Positions 1-7,618 of a DNA stretch of 13,835 bases are shown here, piece after piece. A model generated the notes under the pieces. That model was not told where the DNA came from and searched no databases. It saw only the letters and a program-made list of their open reading frames with translations. Origin of the DNA: an uncultured Bacilli bacterium. GTDB lineage: Bacteria > Bacillota_I > Bacilli_A > RFN20 > CAG-826. Every line of letters starts with the position of its first letter. Within the stretch, counting starts at the first letter, position 1. Location of the stretch: contig CALVMF010000029.1 in assembly GCA_944342125.1 (NCBI GenBank), positions 1 through 13,835 of the forward strand, written 5' to 3'. A program made the position numbers and the translations under genes.

Positions 1-2
1 CA

Positions 3-101
3 TTACGGTCACAAGAAGGGAGTTATATTCTAGGGGCAGGAAAAAGCGAAAAAGCAACCCTTTGGTTTAAGACCGTTCAAGAAGCATTAAGACAAAATTA
101 A
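3..101 (+). CDS. 3' end of an unrecognised gene
   Basis: Frame 3 is open from the left edge to a TAA at 99-101 and encodes 32 visible residues ending in WFKTVQEALRQN. The composition (mixed hydrophobic and charged, ending in an amphipathic helix) looks like the C-terminus of a soluble protein. I do not recognise the family. The other two forward frames are closed by stops within this stretch. With only 32 codons visible this could be a chance open frame, but its position just upstream of a candidate promoter fits a real gene end. Confidence 0.5.
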   Translation, partial: LRSQEGSYILGAGKSEKATLWFKTVQEALRQN

Positions 102-114
102 GTTTTTTGAGTCT

Positions 115-143
115 TTGGTGGAGCAAGGTTTCTCTTCTATGAT
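115..143 (+). promoter_or_regulatory. Candidate promoter for the frameshifted lipoprotein gene
   Basis: TTGGTG at 115-120 (half of the -35 consensus) is followed after exactly 17 bp by TATGAT at 138-143 (5 of 6 of the -10 consensus). Transcription would begin near 150, giving a leader of about 60 nt before the lipoprotein start codon. The weak -35 keeps this tentative. Confidence 0.35.
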
Positions 144-173
144 TTAATGAAATCAATATTTTTAGGAGGGAAA

Positions 174-272
174 ATGCTTGTGGTTCGTTTTGAACATAAG
201 CGAAAGGATTATGAAAAAAAGAAAATTTTTGCTTACGCTTCTACCTGCGTTTTTATTGTTAACTGGATGTGA
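174..272 (+). other. Possible 32-codon leader ORF overlapping the lipoprotein start
   Basis: An ATG at 174 lies just after AGGAGGG (164-170), the strongest Shine-Dalgarno match near this locus, though the 3-nt gap to the ATG is short. The frame runs 32 codons to a TGA at 270-272 and overlaps the lipoprotein start at 211 in another frame. The predicted peptide (starts MLVVRFEHKRKDYEK) resembles nothing I know. It may be a leader peptide that couples translation to the lipoprotein, or the Shine-Dalgarno may be fortuitous. Confidence 0.25.
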
Positions 273-2087
273 AGCTTTGCCAGTAAATAAGGAAAATTCG
301 GGGGGGGCTTAAATCAAGGCGCTAAAACTTCAATTAAAATCGGTGATAATGGAAACTGGTTTATTGATGGTAAAGACACTGGCGTAAAAGCCAGTGGAGA
401 AGATGGTAAAGGCATCGATACAGTACAAAAAACTTCGACAGACGGAAACGTTGATACATACACAATAACTTTTACAGATGGTACAACTACAACCTTTGAA
501 GTGACTAACGGCGTAGACGCGACTATAAAAGATCCAATTGATCCAAGCAATAACAGACTTTCAAGAAAAGTTCTTGAAGATATTAGTGGTAGAGTGACTT
601 TTAAAGGAACAATGACTACTTTTGCTGGTGATGAAGCGGCTGTTGGTGAAGATGCTAAGGGATTTGTATCTGACTTGGATATTTCATTTACCGATGAAAG
701 CTATTTTTATTCTGCAGTTGATTCCTTCGGTCAATCTAATGTTGGTCAACTTTATAAAATTGGTGGCGTTCCTATGCTTGGTGGAATTAACTTGTTAAAC
801 GAGTTAGTTTTCACACCGATGACTGATGGCTCAGGAACAATTTATGATTGGGAATCTTATGCTAATCCATTTAAGAATTTAACGATTTACGACTTTGAAG
901 AAACAGAGATTTCAAATGAATATTTATTGCGTTTAGATACTGAACAATCAATAGAGCTTGCTACTAATTTTGTAACTACTTTAACAAACTATAATTTTGA
1001 AACTTTAGGTTTTGAAGAAATTCGTTTTACAATTTTACAAGGAAGAATCAGCCAAATTCATATCGAAACAAAAACTGCCGAATCATTCTTTGGCTATGAA
1101 AGATACGAATTTGATTTAGAAGTAACAGCTAGAGGCGAAGAAGTTCCTGATCTAGCTTATCCAGAAGTTTATGAGCATAAAGTAGAGCACGATAAATTAG
1201 AAGCCGCTTTAAAACAAGCATCTACTCAAGATCTATATATGACCTCTGTTTTAGAAGATGCTTCATGGGCAGGTGGTAATTGGGAAGAAGCGATGATTAC
1301 CAATTCGGAGATATATTACACTGATGATACTTTATATGTTTGGGATGATTATTATGGTGGTCAAGGCTTTACAATCATCGATGGTCAAGGGTATGAAATA
1401 TATCAAGACGGAGAAGATTTTGTTAGAGCTTTTTATCCATTAACTGACACTTCTGGAGTTGTAATGACCGATTTATCTCAACTTGGTGAAACGTATTTAC
1501 CAATGTTTGATAGAATTGCTCCTGAATTATTTAATGTAATCGATGATAAAACATTTGAACTTACTGGAACATTTGCATCTTATGGTGGTATTTATTTCTG
1601 CCCATCATTTAATAATAAGTACTACCATATGTCTGATACTATTGTTACAGTAACTCTTGATGATAATTATCAATTAAAATCAATGGTTTTAACCGATGAA
1701 ATGTTCGCTAGAGAAACAGTTACTTTTGAAGCATTTGGTGATGATGTCCATTTACCATGGGAAGGTAAGGAATTTGTCGTCGAAGAAGACCCATTTTTAA
1801 TCCTTGTTGGGAAATACACATATACCAACAAAGCAGGTGATGACCATACTTTACTTGTAAATAGTGTTAGCGATATTACTTTGGATGATAAACCAGTTGA
1901 AAATATTGTATTTGATGGAGATAGTGGCGTAACGTTTAGTGCTGATGGATATGAATTTGATTTAAATTATTACAGTTACAGCGATGAATACGCTATGTCT
2001 ATAAAGGGTCCTGATAATTTCTACGAACATTATTCGACAACAGAAAGTGAATGGGATTTGTTGCTTGTAAAGGAATACTTGGTTTAG
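211..2087 (+). CDS. Large surface lipoprotein, frameshifted at a G8 tract (phase-off or pseudogene)
   Basis: The gene starts at ATG 211 behind AAAGG (203-207). Its first 33 codons encode a classic lipoprotein signal: MKKRK, a hydrophobic core, then lipobox LTGC with Cys20. Eight G at 300-307 then throw the frame into a TAA at 310-312. The frame one step away is open from about 300 to the TAA at 2085-2087 and reads sensibly from the tract onward. Adding one G (or deleting two) gives one 625-residue protein with a Gly-rich linker after the lipid anchor. Residues about 40-105 then contain NGNWFIDGKDTGVK and DTYTITFTDGTTTTFEVTNG, a module I know from Firmicutes surface lipoproteins. The rest, about 105-625, looks like two beta-rich modules of about 230 residues (divided near nt 1190) plus a short tail. 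A GTG at 501 could be called as a start, but it has no Shine-Dalgarno and would lack the export signal. Function is unknown; by context it is an extracellular binding or assembly protein. The frameshift may be a sequencing error, a decayed gene or a contingency switch. Confidence 0.8.
300..307 (+). repeat. Poly-G tract (G8) at the frameshift point
   Basis: Eight consecutive G lie in otherwise AT-rich DNA, ten codons after the lipobox cysteine codon. With eight G the signal peptide runs into a stop 3 nt past the tract. With nine or six G it fuses in frame to the remaining 590-odd codons. The tract falls in a linker, where a changed number of glycines would be tolerated. Confidence 0.85.
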
Positions 2088-2134
2088 ATTCTGATTACTT
2101 TTATTTAGTTGAATTGATAAAAGTGAAACAACAT

Positions 2135-2181
2135 CGCAAGCGTTAAATGATATTTTAAAAACTATTATTTTAACGCTTGCG
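2135..2181 (+). terminator. Perfect 13-bp inverted repeat, probable terminator after the first lipoprotein
   Basis: CGCAAGCGTTAAA (2135-2147) is exactly complementary to TTTAACGCTTGCG (2169-2181), with a 21-nt AT-rich loop. It lies 48 nt after the lipoprotein stop. The 3' flank GGTTTATTTG is only moderately T-rich and forms its own small hairpin (GGTTT 2181-2185 with AAACC 2191-2195). It is therefore a less canonical terminator than the one after the protease. The right arm overlaps the left end of the coding remnant described next. Confidence 0.5.
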
Positions 2182-2555
2182 GTTTATTTGAAACCGATGA
2201 TGCTTTCAAATTGTTTCAAGAAGTTACTTCACAGTAACTTCACAGAAAGCTTCACAGATACTTCACAGTAATTTAGCAAAAATTTCACAAGCTAGATAAA
2301 AAACAGCACATCAACTTCACATGAACTTCACAATAACTTCACAATAACTTCACAAAATCTTCACAGAAAATGATGAAAAAGCGCTAAGTTTAATAATGAG
2401 TAATAATGGAATAACTACAGGCGCAATAGCGTCTAAAATAGGTTTATCAAGAAGAGCTGTCCAAACTATAATTAATTAATTTATTTAAATCTAAAGGAAT
2501 TTTAATTCGTGTTGGCTCCGACAAAAGAGGTTATTGGCAAATCGCAGAAAAATAG
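2169..2555 (+). pseudogene. Decayed C-terminus of a winged-helix protein (COG2865/AlbA_2-like)
   Basis: The last part is a clear winged helix once two frame breaks are joined. From 2369 one frame gives KALSLIMSNNGITTGAIASK then IGLSRRAVQTII. From 2472 the next frame gives LFKSKGILIRVGS and DKRGYWQIAEK, ending at TAG 2553-2555. This matches the helix-turn-helix plus wing (LSRRAVQ...GxxxRxGSxxxGYW) that ends many AlbA_2-type ATP-binding proteins (COG2865). Upstream, 2169-2234 reads FNACGLFETDDAFKLF then EVTSQ, as expected just before the VTSQ-type repeats those proteins often carry. That frame meets stops at 2235, 2274, 2322 and 2334. There is no start codon or ATPase part in the window, so this is a 3' relic. 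Family identity is inference; the winged-helix reading is directly visible. Confidence 0.55.
2228..2365 (+). repeat. Array of ten TTCACA motifs, mostly 11 bp apart
   Basis: TTCACA begins at 2228, 2239, 2251, 2262, 2284, 2316, 2327, 2338, 2349 and 2360. Intervals are 11 or 12 bp apart from two gaps of 22 and 32. The best-kept unit is AACTTCACAAT (2325-2357). Within it GTAACTTCACAG reads V-T-S-Q, linking the array to the repeat linkers of AlbA_2-type proteins. An 11-bp period is not a multiple of three and several units carry in-frame stops, so the array is not now coding. Helically phased protein-binding sites are the alternative. Confidence 0.8.
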
Positions 2556-2736
2556 AAAGAAGAATAGAAGTAACGTCGTTGTTAAATATAACCTTGTTAA
2601 ATTTTCAATATTTGACTTTCTATTAATAAGAAGAAAGGAGTTCAAATTATTTCATTGCATATTCATGAACTAAAGGGAATAAATACAATCATCGCTTATT
2701 AGAAATAAATCTTATTAAAGATATTAGAGTTTTCCT
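2556..2736. other. Intergenic stretch without a recognisable gene
   Basis: This 181-nt AT-rich stretch lies between the winged-helix remnant and the operon promoter. An isolated AAAGGAG at 2634-2640 is followed only by a short open run (ending IHELKGINTIIAY, TAG at 2698-2700) with no well-placed ATG, possibly another relic. I see no RNA gene or terminator in it. Confidence 0.5.
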
Positions 2737-2765
2737 TTAACACATCTTAATTGAAGCGATATAAA
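2737..2765 (+). promoter_or_regulatory. Promoter of the lipoprotein-protease operon
   Basis: TTAACA at 2737-2742 (5 of 6 of TTGACA) and TATAAA at 2760-2765 (5 of 6 of TATAAT) are separated by exactly 17 bp. Transcription would start near 2772, giving a leader of about 108 nt. A weaker alternative lies closer to the gene: TTGAAA at 2810-2815 with GATTAT at 2834-2839. Confidence 0.6.
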
Positions 2766-2783
2766 TTCAACTCTATTAAGATG
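2743..2783. promoter_or_regulatory. Inverted repeat bracketing the -10 box, possible operator
   Basis: CATCTTAAT (2743-2751) in the promoter spacer is the exact reverse complement of ATTAAGATG (2775-2783) just past the expected transcription start. Two further inverted pairs end in the same interval: ATCGCTT 2691-2697 with AAGCGAT 2754-2760, and TAGAGTT 2725-2731 with AACTCTA 2769-2775. AACTCTAT also recurs directly at 2817-2824. This could be an operator, or chance in AT-rich DNA. Confidence 0.3.
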
Positions 2784-2879
2784 ATATTAAGAAAAACGCT
2801 TTTAATTATTTGAAATAACTCTATACTATATAAGATTATTAGCGTATATTTTTTAAGATGACGAAAGGGGTCTTACTTT

Positions 2880-5171
2880 ATGAAAAAAATGAGATTAATT
2901 GCTGCTATGTCGCTCGTTGGTTTAGGACTTAGCGGATTAAGCGGATGCGGAGAGTTACCTGGTGGAGAAACTAATGACACTACAAAAACTTCAATTTCTA
3001 TATCTGTTAATGGAACAGCTGTTGAAGCAAATGGTAGCGTATCTGTCGATGAACTTAAACCATTTACATTAAAAGCAACTGTTAATAATGGTGATGCAGA
3101 TGATGTTGTTTCTTGGGGTAGCTCAACTCCAAGTGCTTTTACTTTTTCAAGTTCAACTGGTTTAGAAACAACTGCAACTGCAAATTATGCTTCTTCTACA
3201 CCAATTACACTTTTTGCTCAACTTCAAGATGATGCAAGTGTAAAGACAACTATTAATGTAACTGTTAATCCTGTTGAACTCACATATAAATTGAGCGTTG
3301 ATACTTCCGAAATGGATCTTTCTTATGATTTAGGTGATACATTCTCTAGCGATGGACTTGTTGTAATGCTTACAGGTTATGCTGGAGAGACAGCCCAAGA
3401 TCCTGTTGAAATTGGTAGTGATGAATATGAATTAAGTATAGCAGACGGAACTGTTTTAGAAACTGCAGGACAAGTTGAAGTTACCGTAACTGCTGATGAA
3501 TATGAAGCTCAACCAGCTAAATTTTCAATTACAGTTGAAGACAATCCTTTATACCCACTTCAAAGAAACCTTGCTGCTTTAAAAGATGAGAATTCTTTGA
3601 CTACTATTGAATATTCTAATGGAAGTCAATCACCTACTTATTCATCAATGGTTTCTTCATGGAATGGATTTGCTTTAAATACTGGCACTAAGTCCTTATA
3701 TCAAGAAACTGCAGATGGTTTAAGAAAATTTAGAGTTAATTACAACGAACAAGGCAATCCTTCTTCTCTTACTGATGCTGGATATATTTATGATTCTTAT
3801 GAAGTATCTACATTAACCGCAAGAGAAATGTTAGATATGGATATGGCAACAACCGCAGACGTTTTTGCTTCTTTGCCTTTAGGTGGCTTAAAAATTACTG
3901 AGAGCAATGATGATGGCGTTGTTTATGATGTTGTTGATACTAGTGAAACCTACGATGCAGTATTAAGCTTAAGCGGTTATTCTGCGCTTAAAGATAATGC
4001 AACTGCTTTAATGCAGAGGGGTTTAATAAGTAGATACTCATTAGATGTCACAATTTCTGCCTTCGATGATTTATCTACAGTAATTGAAATAGATTATACT
4101 AGTGATTTAGATGAGATTTATTCACAATATATGCCAACATCTTTAACCGCGCAATTTATGCTTTCTACAATTGGAAGTAGCTCATTAGAAGTCTATCTTG
4201 AAGGTCTTGTTGAAGATGGCAACTTTGAAAAAAAACCAGCAGTTAGCGACACATTTAAATCAGTATTAGATACTATTAGAGGTGGAAAATTCTTTGCAGA
4301 TTTCGCTTATAATGGATATTCCAATACAAGCGCACAATATGTTGGTAGCGATAAATATAATGGCGTCATTGAAAACTTTGGGAAACTAGATGCAACAGGG
4401 CAAAATATTACCGAAATCATTTCTACTATAAATGTTGTTGTTGATACAGCTGGTAAATCATATAAAGATCAAGCTTTAGCAGATGCTTCTGGTTTAGTAT
4501 TTAAAAGCACTCAACAAGTTACTGATCCTGATGAGTTACCTGGCTTATATCCAACTGAATGGGAAGAAGTTGATCAAACTTTCGAACTTACAACAGGACA
4601 AACCGGAAACTATTTCCCATACGAAGGATCTACCTATGAAGATATGTCAGAATCTATGATTTGGTCACCTAGTTTATGGAATGGATTTTATAACATCGAT
4701 GGGTTAGAACACGATGTTAGTGAATACTGGGACAAAGTTTCTGAAAGTAGCGGAACAGCTCCTGACCCAAGTGATGAAACAGGTGAATCAACTGTTGACT
4801 TCGTTTCTGGATCTTATAATCTTTATGGAAGTTTATATTACAAAACAGGTGATAAAACTGGTATGTTAGATCAATTAACAACACTTAGAAGTATGTCAGT
4901 ATATTTTGATCAATATGTTTCTGCATTAGAGTCAAAATTAGGTGCACAACTATATAACAGCAAAGTTAATATTGAATATCAATTAGTTAATGGAGATTGG
5001 AGTAATCCATATAGCTTCATCACAATCCAAACTTATGCTGGAAGTATGGGTGAAGTCAATGTTGGTTATGTTGATCAAATGGATCTCCATGACTTTGGAA
5101 GTGCATCAAACCCAACTGTTGATAGTTTCCTTGAATTATTAACTGATGCACCTACTGAACCACAAGCCTAA
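2880..5171 (+). CDS. Ig-domain surface lipoprotein, first gene of the protease operon
   Basis: 763 residues starting at ATG 2880, nine nt after AAAGGGG (2864-2870). The signal peptide ends in lipobox LSGC with Cys23, so the mature protein is lipid-anchored outside the membrane, followed by a short Gly/Thr linker. Residues about 38-131 form a bacterial Ig-like domain of the Big_2 kind (SISVNGTAV, VVSWGSS). Residues 132-221 form a second of the Big_3 kind (YDLGDTFSSDGLVV, ending KFSITV). The remaining 540 residues are acidic, Tyr- and Ser-rich and mostly beta. They look like two related modules beginning near 227 (LQRNLAALKDENSL) and 465 (FKSVLDTIRGGKFF). No catalytic motif is seen. The layout matches the next gene, so the two probably arose by duplication. 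Role unknown: by context a binding or scaffolding protein working with the protease. Confidence 0.9.
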   Translation: MKKMRLIAAMSLVGLGLSGLSGCGELPGGETNDTTKTSISISVNGTAVEANGSVSVDELKPFTLKATVNNGDADDVVSWGSSTPSAFTFSSSTGLETTATANYASSTPITLFAQLQDDASVKTTINVTVNPVELTYKLSVDTSEMDLSYDLGDTFSSDGLVVMLTGYAGETAQDPVEIGSDEYELSIADGTVLETAGQVEVTVTADEYEAQPAKFSITVEDNPLYPLQRNLAALKDENSLTTIEYSNGSQSPTYSSMVSSWNGFALNTGTKSLYQETADGLRKFRVNYNEQGNPSSLTDAGYIYDSYEVSTLTAREMLDMDMATTADVFASLPLGGLKITESNDDGVVYDVVDTSETYDAVLSLSGYSALKDNATALMQRGLISRYSLDVTISAFDDLSTVIEIDYTSDLDEIYSQYMPTSLTAQFMLSTIGSSSLEVYLEGLVEDGNFEKKPAVSDTFKSVLDTIRGGKFFADFAYNGYSNTSAQYVGSDKYNGVIENFGKLDATGQNITEIISTINVVVDTAGKSYKDQALADASGLVFKSTQQVTDPDELPGLYPTEWEEVDQTFELTTGQTGNYFPYEGSTYEDMSESMIWSPSLWNGFYNIDGLEHDVSEYWDKVSESSGTAPDPSDETGESTVDFVSGSYNLYGSLYYKTGDKTGMLDQLTTLRSMSVYFDQYVSALESKLGAQLYNSKVNIEYQLVNGDWSNPYSFITIQTYAGSMGEVNVGYVDQMDLHDFGSASNPTVDSFLELLTDAPTEPQA

Positions 5172-5189
5172 TTATTTAAACTTATTTTT

Positions 5190-5218
5190 ACAAAGAACCG
5201 TGAATAACGGTTCTTTGT
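5190..5218 (+). terminator. Perfect 12-bp hairpin between the two lipoprotein genes
   Basis: ACAAAGAACCGT (5190-5201), loop GAATA, ACGGTTCTTTGT (5207-5218). The stem is perfect and would be stable, but GCGTCTATA follows instead of a run of T. As a terminator it would be leaky. It may lower expression of the downstream genes, or act as an mRNA processing or stabilising element within the operon. Confidence 0.5.
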
Positions 5219-5249
5219 GCGTCTATATACTTATTGAAAGGAGAGCAAA

Positions 5250-7598
5250 ATGAAAAAAAGAAAAACTACATTATTGGCCTTTTCATTACTTTCTATGTTA
5301 GCCGTTAGTGCAACTGGATGTTCATGCGAACAACAAGGTGAAAACCAAGCTGTTAGTAGCGTCATTGTCCAAGATGTAAAAAATGGTGCGGTTGGAGATA
5401 AAATCCAATTAAGAGCAATAGTTATTGGTAGTTACAATCAAGAGGTCACCTGGTCGAGTAATAATGAAGCAGTAGCTAGCGTTGATGCTAGCGGCTTAGT
5501 AACTTTAAAAGCTGCTGGAAGCGTTGAGATTATGGCAACAAGTGTTGCTAATAAAGAAGTTTCTTCATCACCTGCTCATATTACAGTTTACGAAGCAGGT
5601 TCTAAAACATTAGAAGTAGCTTCTTTACCAACTAAGGTCAAATATAAAGTTGGCGAAAAAGTTAGCTATGAAGGGATCTCTATCATGGCTTATAGCTTTT
5701 TTGATGGAGTTAAAGATTCAGCAAGTGGAGAAGCTCTTGCTACAAGCGATGTATCTTTCTCAATCCCTGAAGGAACAGAGTTAAAAGAAGAAGGTGCTCA
5801 AGTTGTAACTTTAACAAAAGAAGGCTACGCTTCAACTAGCTTTACTTTACAAGTTGGACAAGTAGTTACCGAAAAGAAACTTTATATTTCTAAATACCCA
5901 AATACAACAACCTACACCTTAAAAGCTCCTGAAAAGAATCCTGAAGGAGAAAAGACTGCTATTTTTGATGATGGTGGTTTAAAGGTTGAAGAATTAACCT
6001 ATGTTAATGGAAATCTTGATTCTAGAGAAACACTTTCTGATAGTGATTTTACCTTATCGCTTCCTAGCGGATCAATTTTAAAAACCGAAGGAACTCAAGA
6101 AATTACCATCACTTCAAAAGAAGAAGGTGTCGAAGGAACTTCATTCAATATCATGGTTTATACCGAAGATAATAGCGTTTACGATATCATCAAACAATTA
6201 TCTGATACTAAAAATGTTCATAACTATACTGCCGAAGTCTTTAATGATGTTGGAACTACAAACGATACAACTGGTTTCCACTATTTAAGACATTACACTG
6301 AAGACTATTATTGGGAAATCGATTATCAAAACGTCAAAAACGGAACCGAAATTGAATTTGATACCACCAATCCAAAGAGAAGATCAGGCTATACGGCTTA
6401 TAAAGATGGCGATGAAGAAGGAATTATGGAACTTAGCTTCGAAAGCGGTGATGTTTTACCTGGTAGAGTTGTTTCAACTGGTTATGATTCATGGTGGGGA
6501 AAAGCCTCATCTCTTGCTAGATTATTTACTTTATTTAATTTAAATGATGTACCAACTGAAACCTTAAATGGTAGATATTTATCAACAATTATTGTTCCTG
6601 TTGAAGGTGATAACGATATGGGTGAAAAGACCTGCGATAAATATCCTTTTGTTGCTAGCTTCTTAGATTATTGTGGTTGGTCAAGCTCTCTTATTACAAT
6701 CATGAACCGTTTAACTATCACTTTTGATAAAGATAACAACTTAAATATTACCGCTGATTTTGGAAGTTATGGTTCGACTAAACTTGTTGTAAGAGATATT
6801 GGAACAACTCGTGTTAACGAAGTTGAAAACTATTTAACTTCAAATCCAATTGATGCTAGAGTTCCTGTAAGAGATGTTGAACCAGGTCTTGCTACAATTG
6901 CTAACAAAGGATTTAAGTCACATAACTATACTCAAGTTGAATATGGTGATAATGGCGTAGAAAGAAATAGTCCTAAATCTTACTATAATCCTGACTATTT
7001 CTATAGCGTTGCTGCCAAAAAAGGCTACGCTAAAGTTAAAGTTGGTGACAAAGATAAACTTCAAGAATTTACAGGCGAAGGCAATAAATTTGTTGCTGGA
7101 GAAGTTAAAGACATTCCTACTGGAAAAACTTTCCAATCATATGTCAACGAACTTGTTATAACTGATCCTGATATTAATAAAACTGGTACACCAGGCTACG
7201 TCGCTGAAGGCATGCAAGATGTATTTGGTGTAAATGCAGAAGATGACGGTCTTTTATATACCTTCTCAGTTAATGATGCTATGACAGTTGACACAATGGT
7301 TACTTATCAATCATTTGATGACAGTGCAATGGCTAGCTTAAAATCATTTATTGGTTTAACTGATCCAACTGAATACTCATTATGGATTATGGCTAACTAT
7401 AATTCATATACTGATGATACTTCATATACTGATTTAAGCAATGTTGCTTCAGTTGAAATGTGGGTTATTGATCCTATCACTTTAAGAGGATTCGTCATGG
7501 CTTTTGTCGATATGGGTTCAACTTCAGTTGATTGGATTGAAGAAGGAATTGCCGCAAGTCAAAGCACACTTAATGCTGAAACTGCAGCATTAAACTAA
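5250..7598 (+). CDS. Ig-domain surface lipoprotein, second gene of the protease operon
   Basis: 782 residues from ATG 5250, behind GAAAGGAG. The signal peptide ends in ATGC with Cys24, a good lipobox, followed by Cys26. Residues 35-113 are a clear Big_2 Ig-like domain (VTWSSNNEAVASVDASGLVT is its signature). Residues about 119-202 and 210-304 are Big_3-like domains, each with a Y-x-x-G or Y-T-L strand start and ending in SFxxxV. Two modules follow, at about 309-530 and 545-782. Both open with a helix leading to HNYT (HNYTAEVF and HNYTQVEY), then a Tyr-rich stretch, and both end in strands leading to D-(I/M)-G-(T/S)-T. This internal duplication parallels the upstream gene. No enzyme motif is visible. 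The next gene begins 20 nt downstream with no terminator between them, so co-transcription with the protease is likely. Ligand unknown. Confidence 0.9.
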   Translation: MKKRKTTLLAFSLLSMLAVSATGCSCEQQGENQAVSSVIVQDVKNGAVGDKIQLRAIVIGSYNQEVTWSSNNEAVASVDASGLVTLKAAGSVEIMATSVANKEVSSSPAHITVYEAGSKTLEVASLPTKVKYKVGEKVSYEGISIMAYSFFDGVKDSASGEALATSDVSFSIPEGTELKEEGAQVVTLTKEGYASTSFTLQVGQVVTEKKLYISKYPNTTTYTLKAPEKNPEGEKTAIFDDGGLKVEELTYVNGNLDSRETLSDSDFTLSLPSGSILKTEGTQEITITSKEEGVEGTSFNIMVYTEDNSVYDIIKQLSDTKNVHNYTAEVFNDVGTTNDTTGFHYLRHYTEDYYWEIDYQNVKNGTEIEFDTTNPKRRSGYTAYKDGDEEGIMELSFESGDVLPGRVVSTGYDSWWGKASSLARLFTLFNLNDVPTETLNGRYLSTIIVPVEGDNDMGEKTCDKYPFVASFLDYCGWSSSLITIMNRLTITFDKDNNLNITADFGSYGSTKLVVRDIGTTRVNEVENYLTSNPIDARVPVRDVEPGLATIANKGFKSHNYTQVEYGDNGVERNSPKSYYNPDYFYSVAAKKGYAKVKVGDKDKLQEFTGEGNKFVAGEVKDIPTGKTFQSYVNELVITDPDINKTGTPGYVAEGMQDVFGVNAEDDGLLYTFSVNDAMTVDTMVTYQSFDDSAMASLKSFIGLTDPTEYSLWIMANYNSYTDDTSYTDLSNVASVEMWVIDPITLRGFVMAFVDMGSTSVDWIEEGIAASQSTLNAETAALN

Positions 7599-7618
7599 TT
7601 GAAAGGAGATGATTAACT

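Noticed and set aside
501..2087. GTG at 501 as the real start of the first lipoprotein
   Set aside because: No Shine-Dalgarno precedes it, the product would lack an export signal, and the frame upstream to the G tract encodes a recognisable surface-protein module.
2228..2365. CRISPR array
   Set aside because: The repeated unit is about 6-9 bp with 2-5 bp between copies; there are no spacers of the usual length and no cas genes.
2228..2365. Plasmid-type iteron origin
   Set aside because: The spacing fits, but no replication gene is nearby and the flanks read as one decayed coding sequence; kept only as an alternative.
4228..4235. A8 run inside the 2880 gene as a second phase-variation tract
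   Set aside because: The gene is intact through it, and runs of eight A are expected by chance in DNA this AT-rich.
6918..7136. Antisense and out-of-frame open frames inside the large genes (also 314-550, 6352-6543, 8593-8784, 9396-9605, 10263-10445, 11765-11989)
   Set aside because: They lie wholly within well-supported coding sequence on the other strand or frame and encode low-complexity peptides without motifs.
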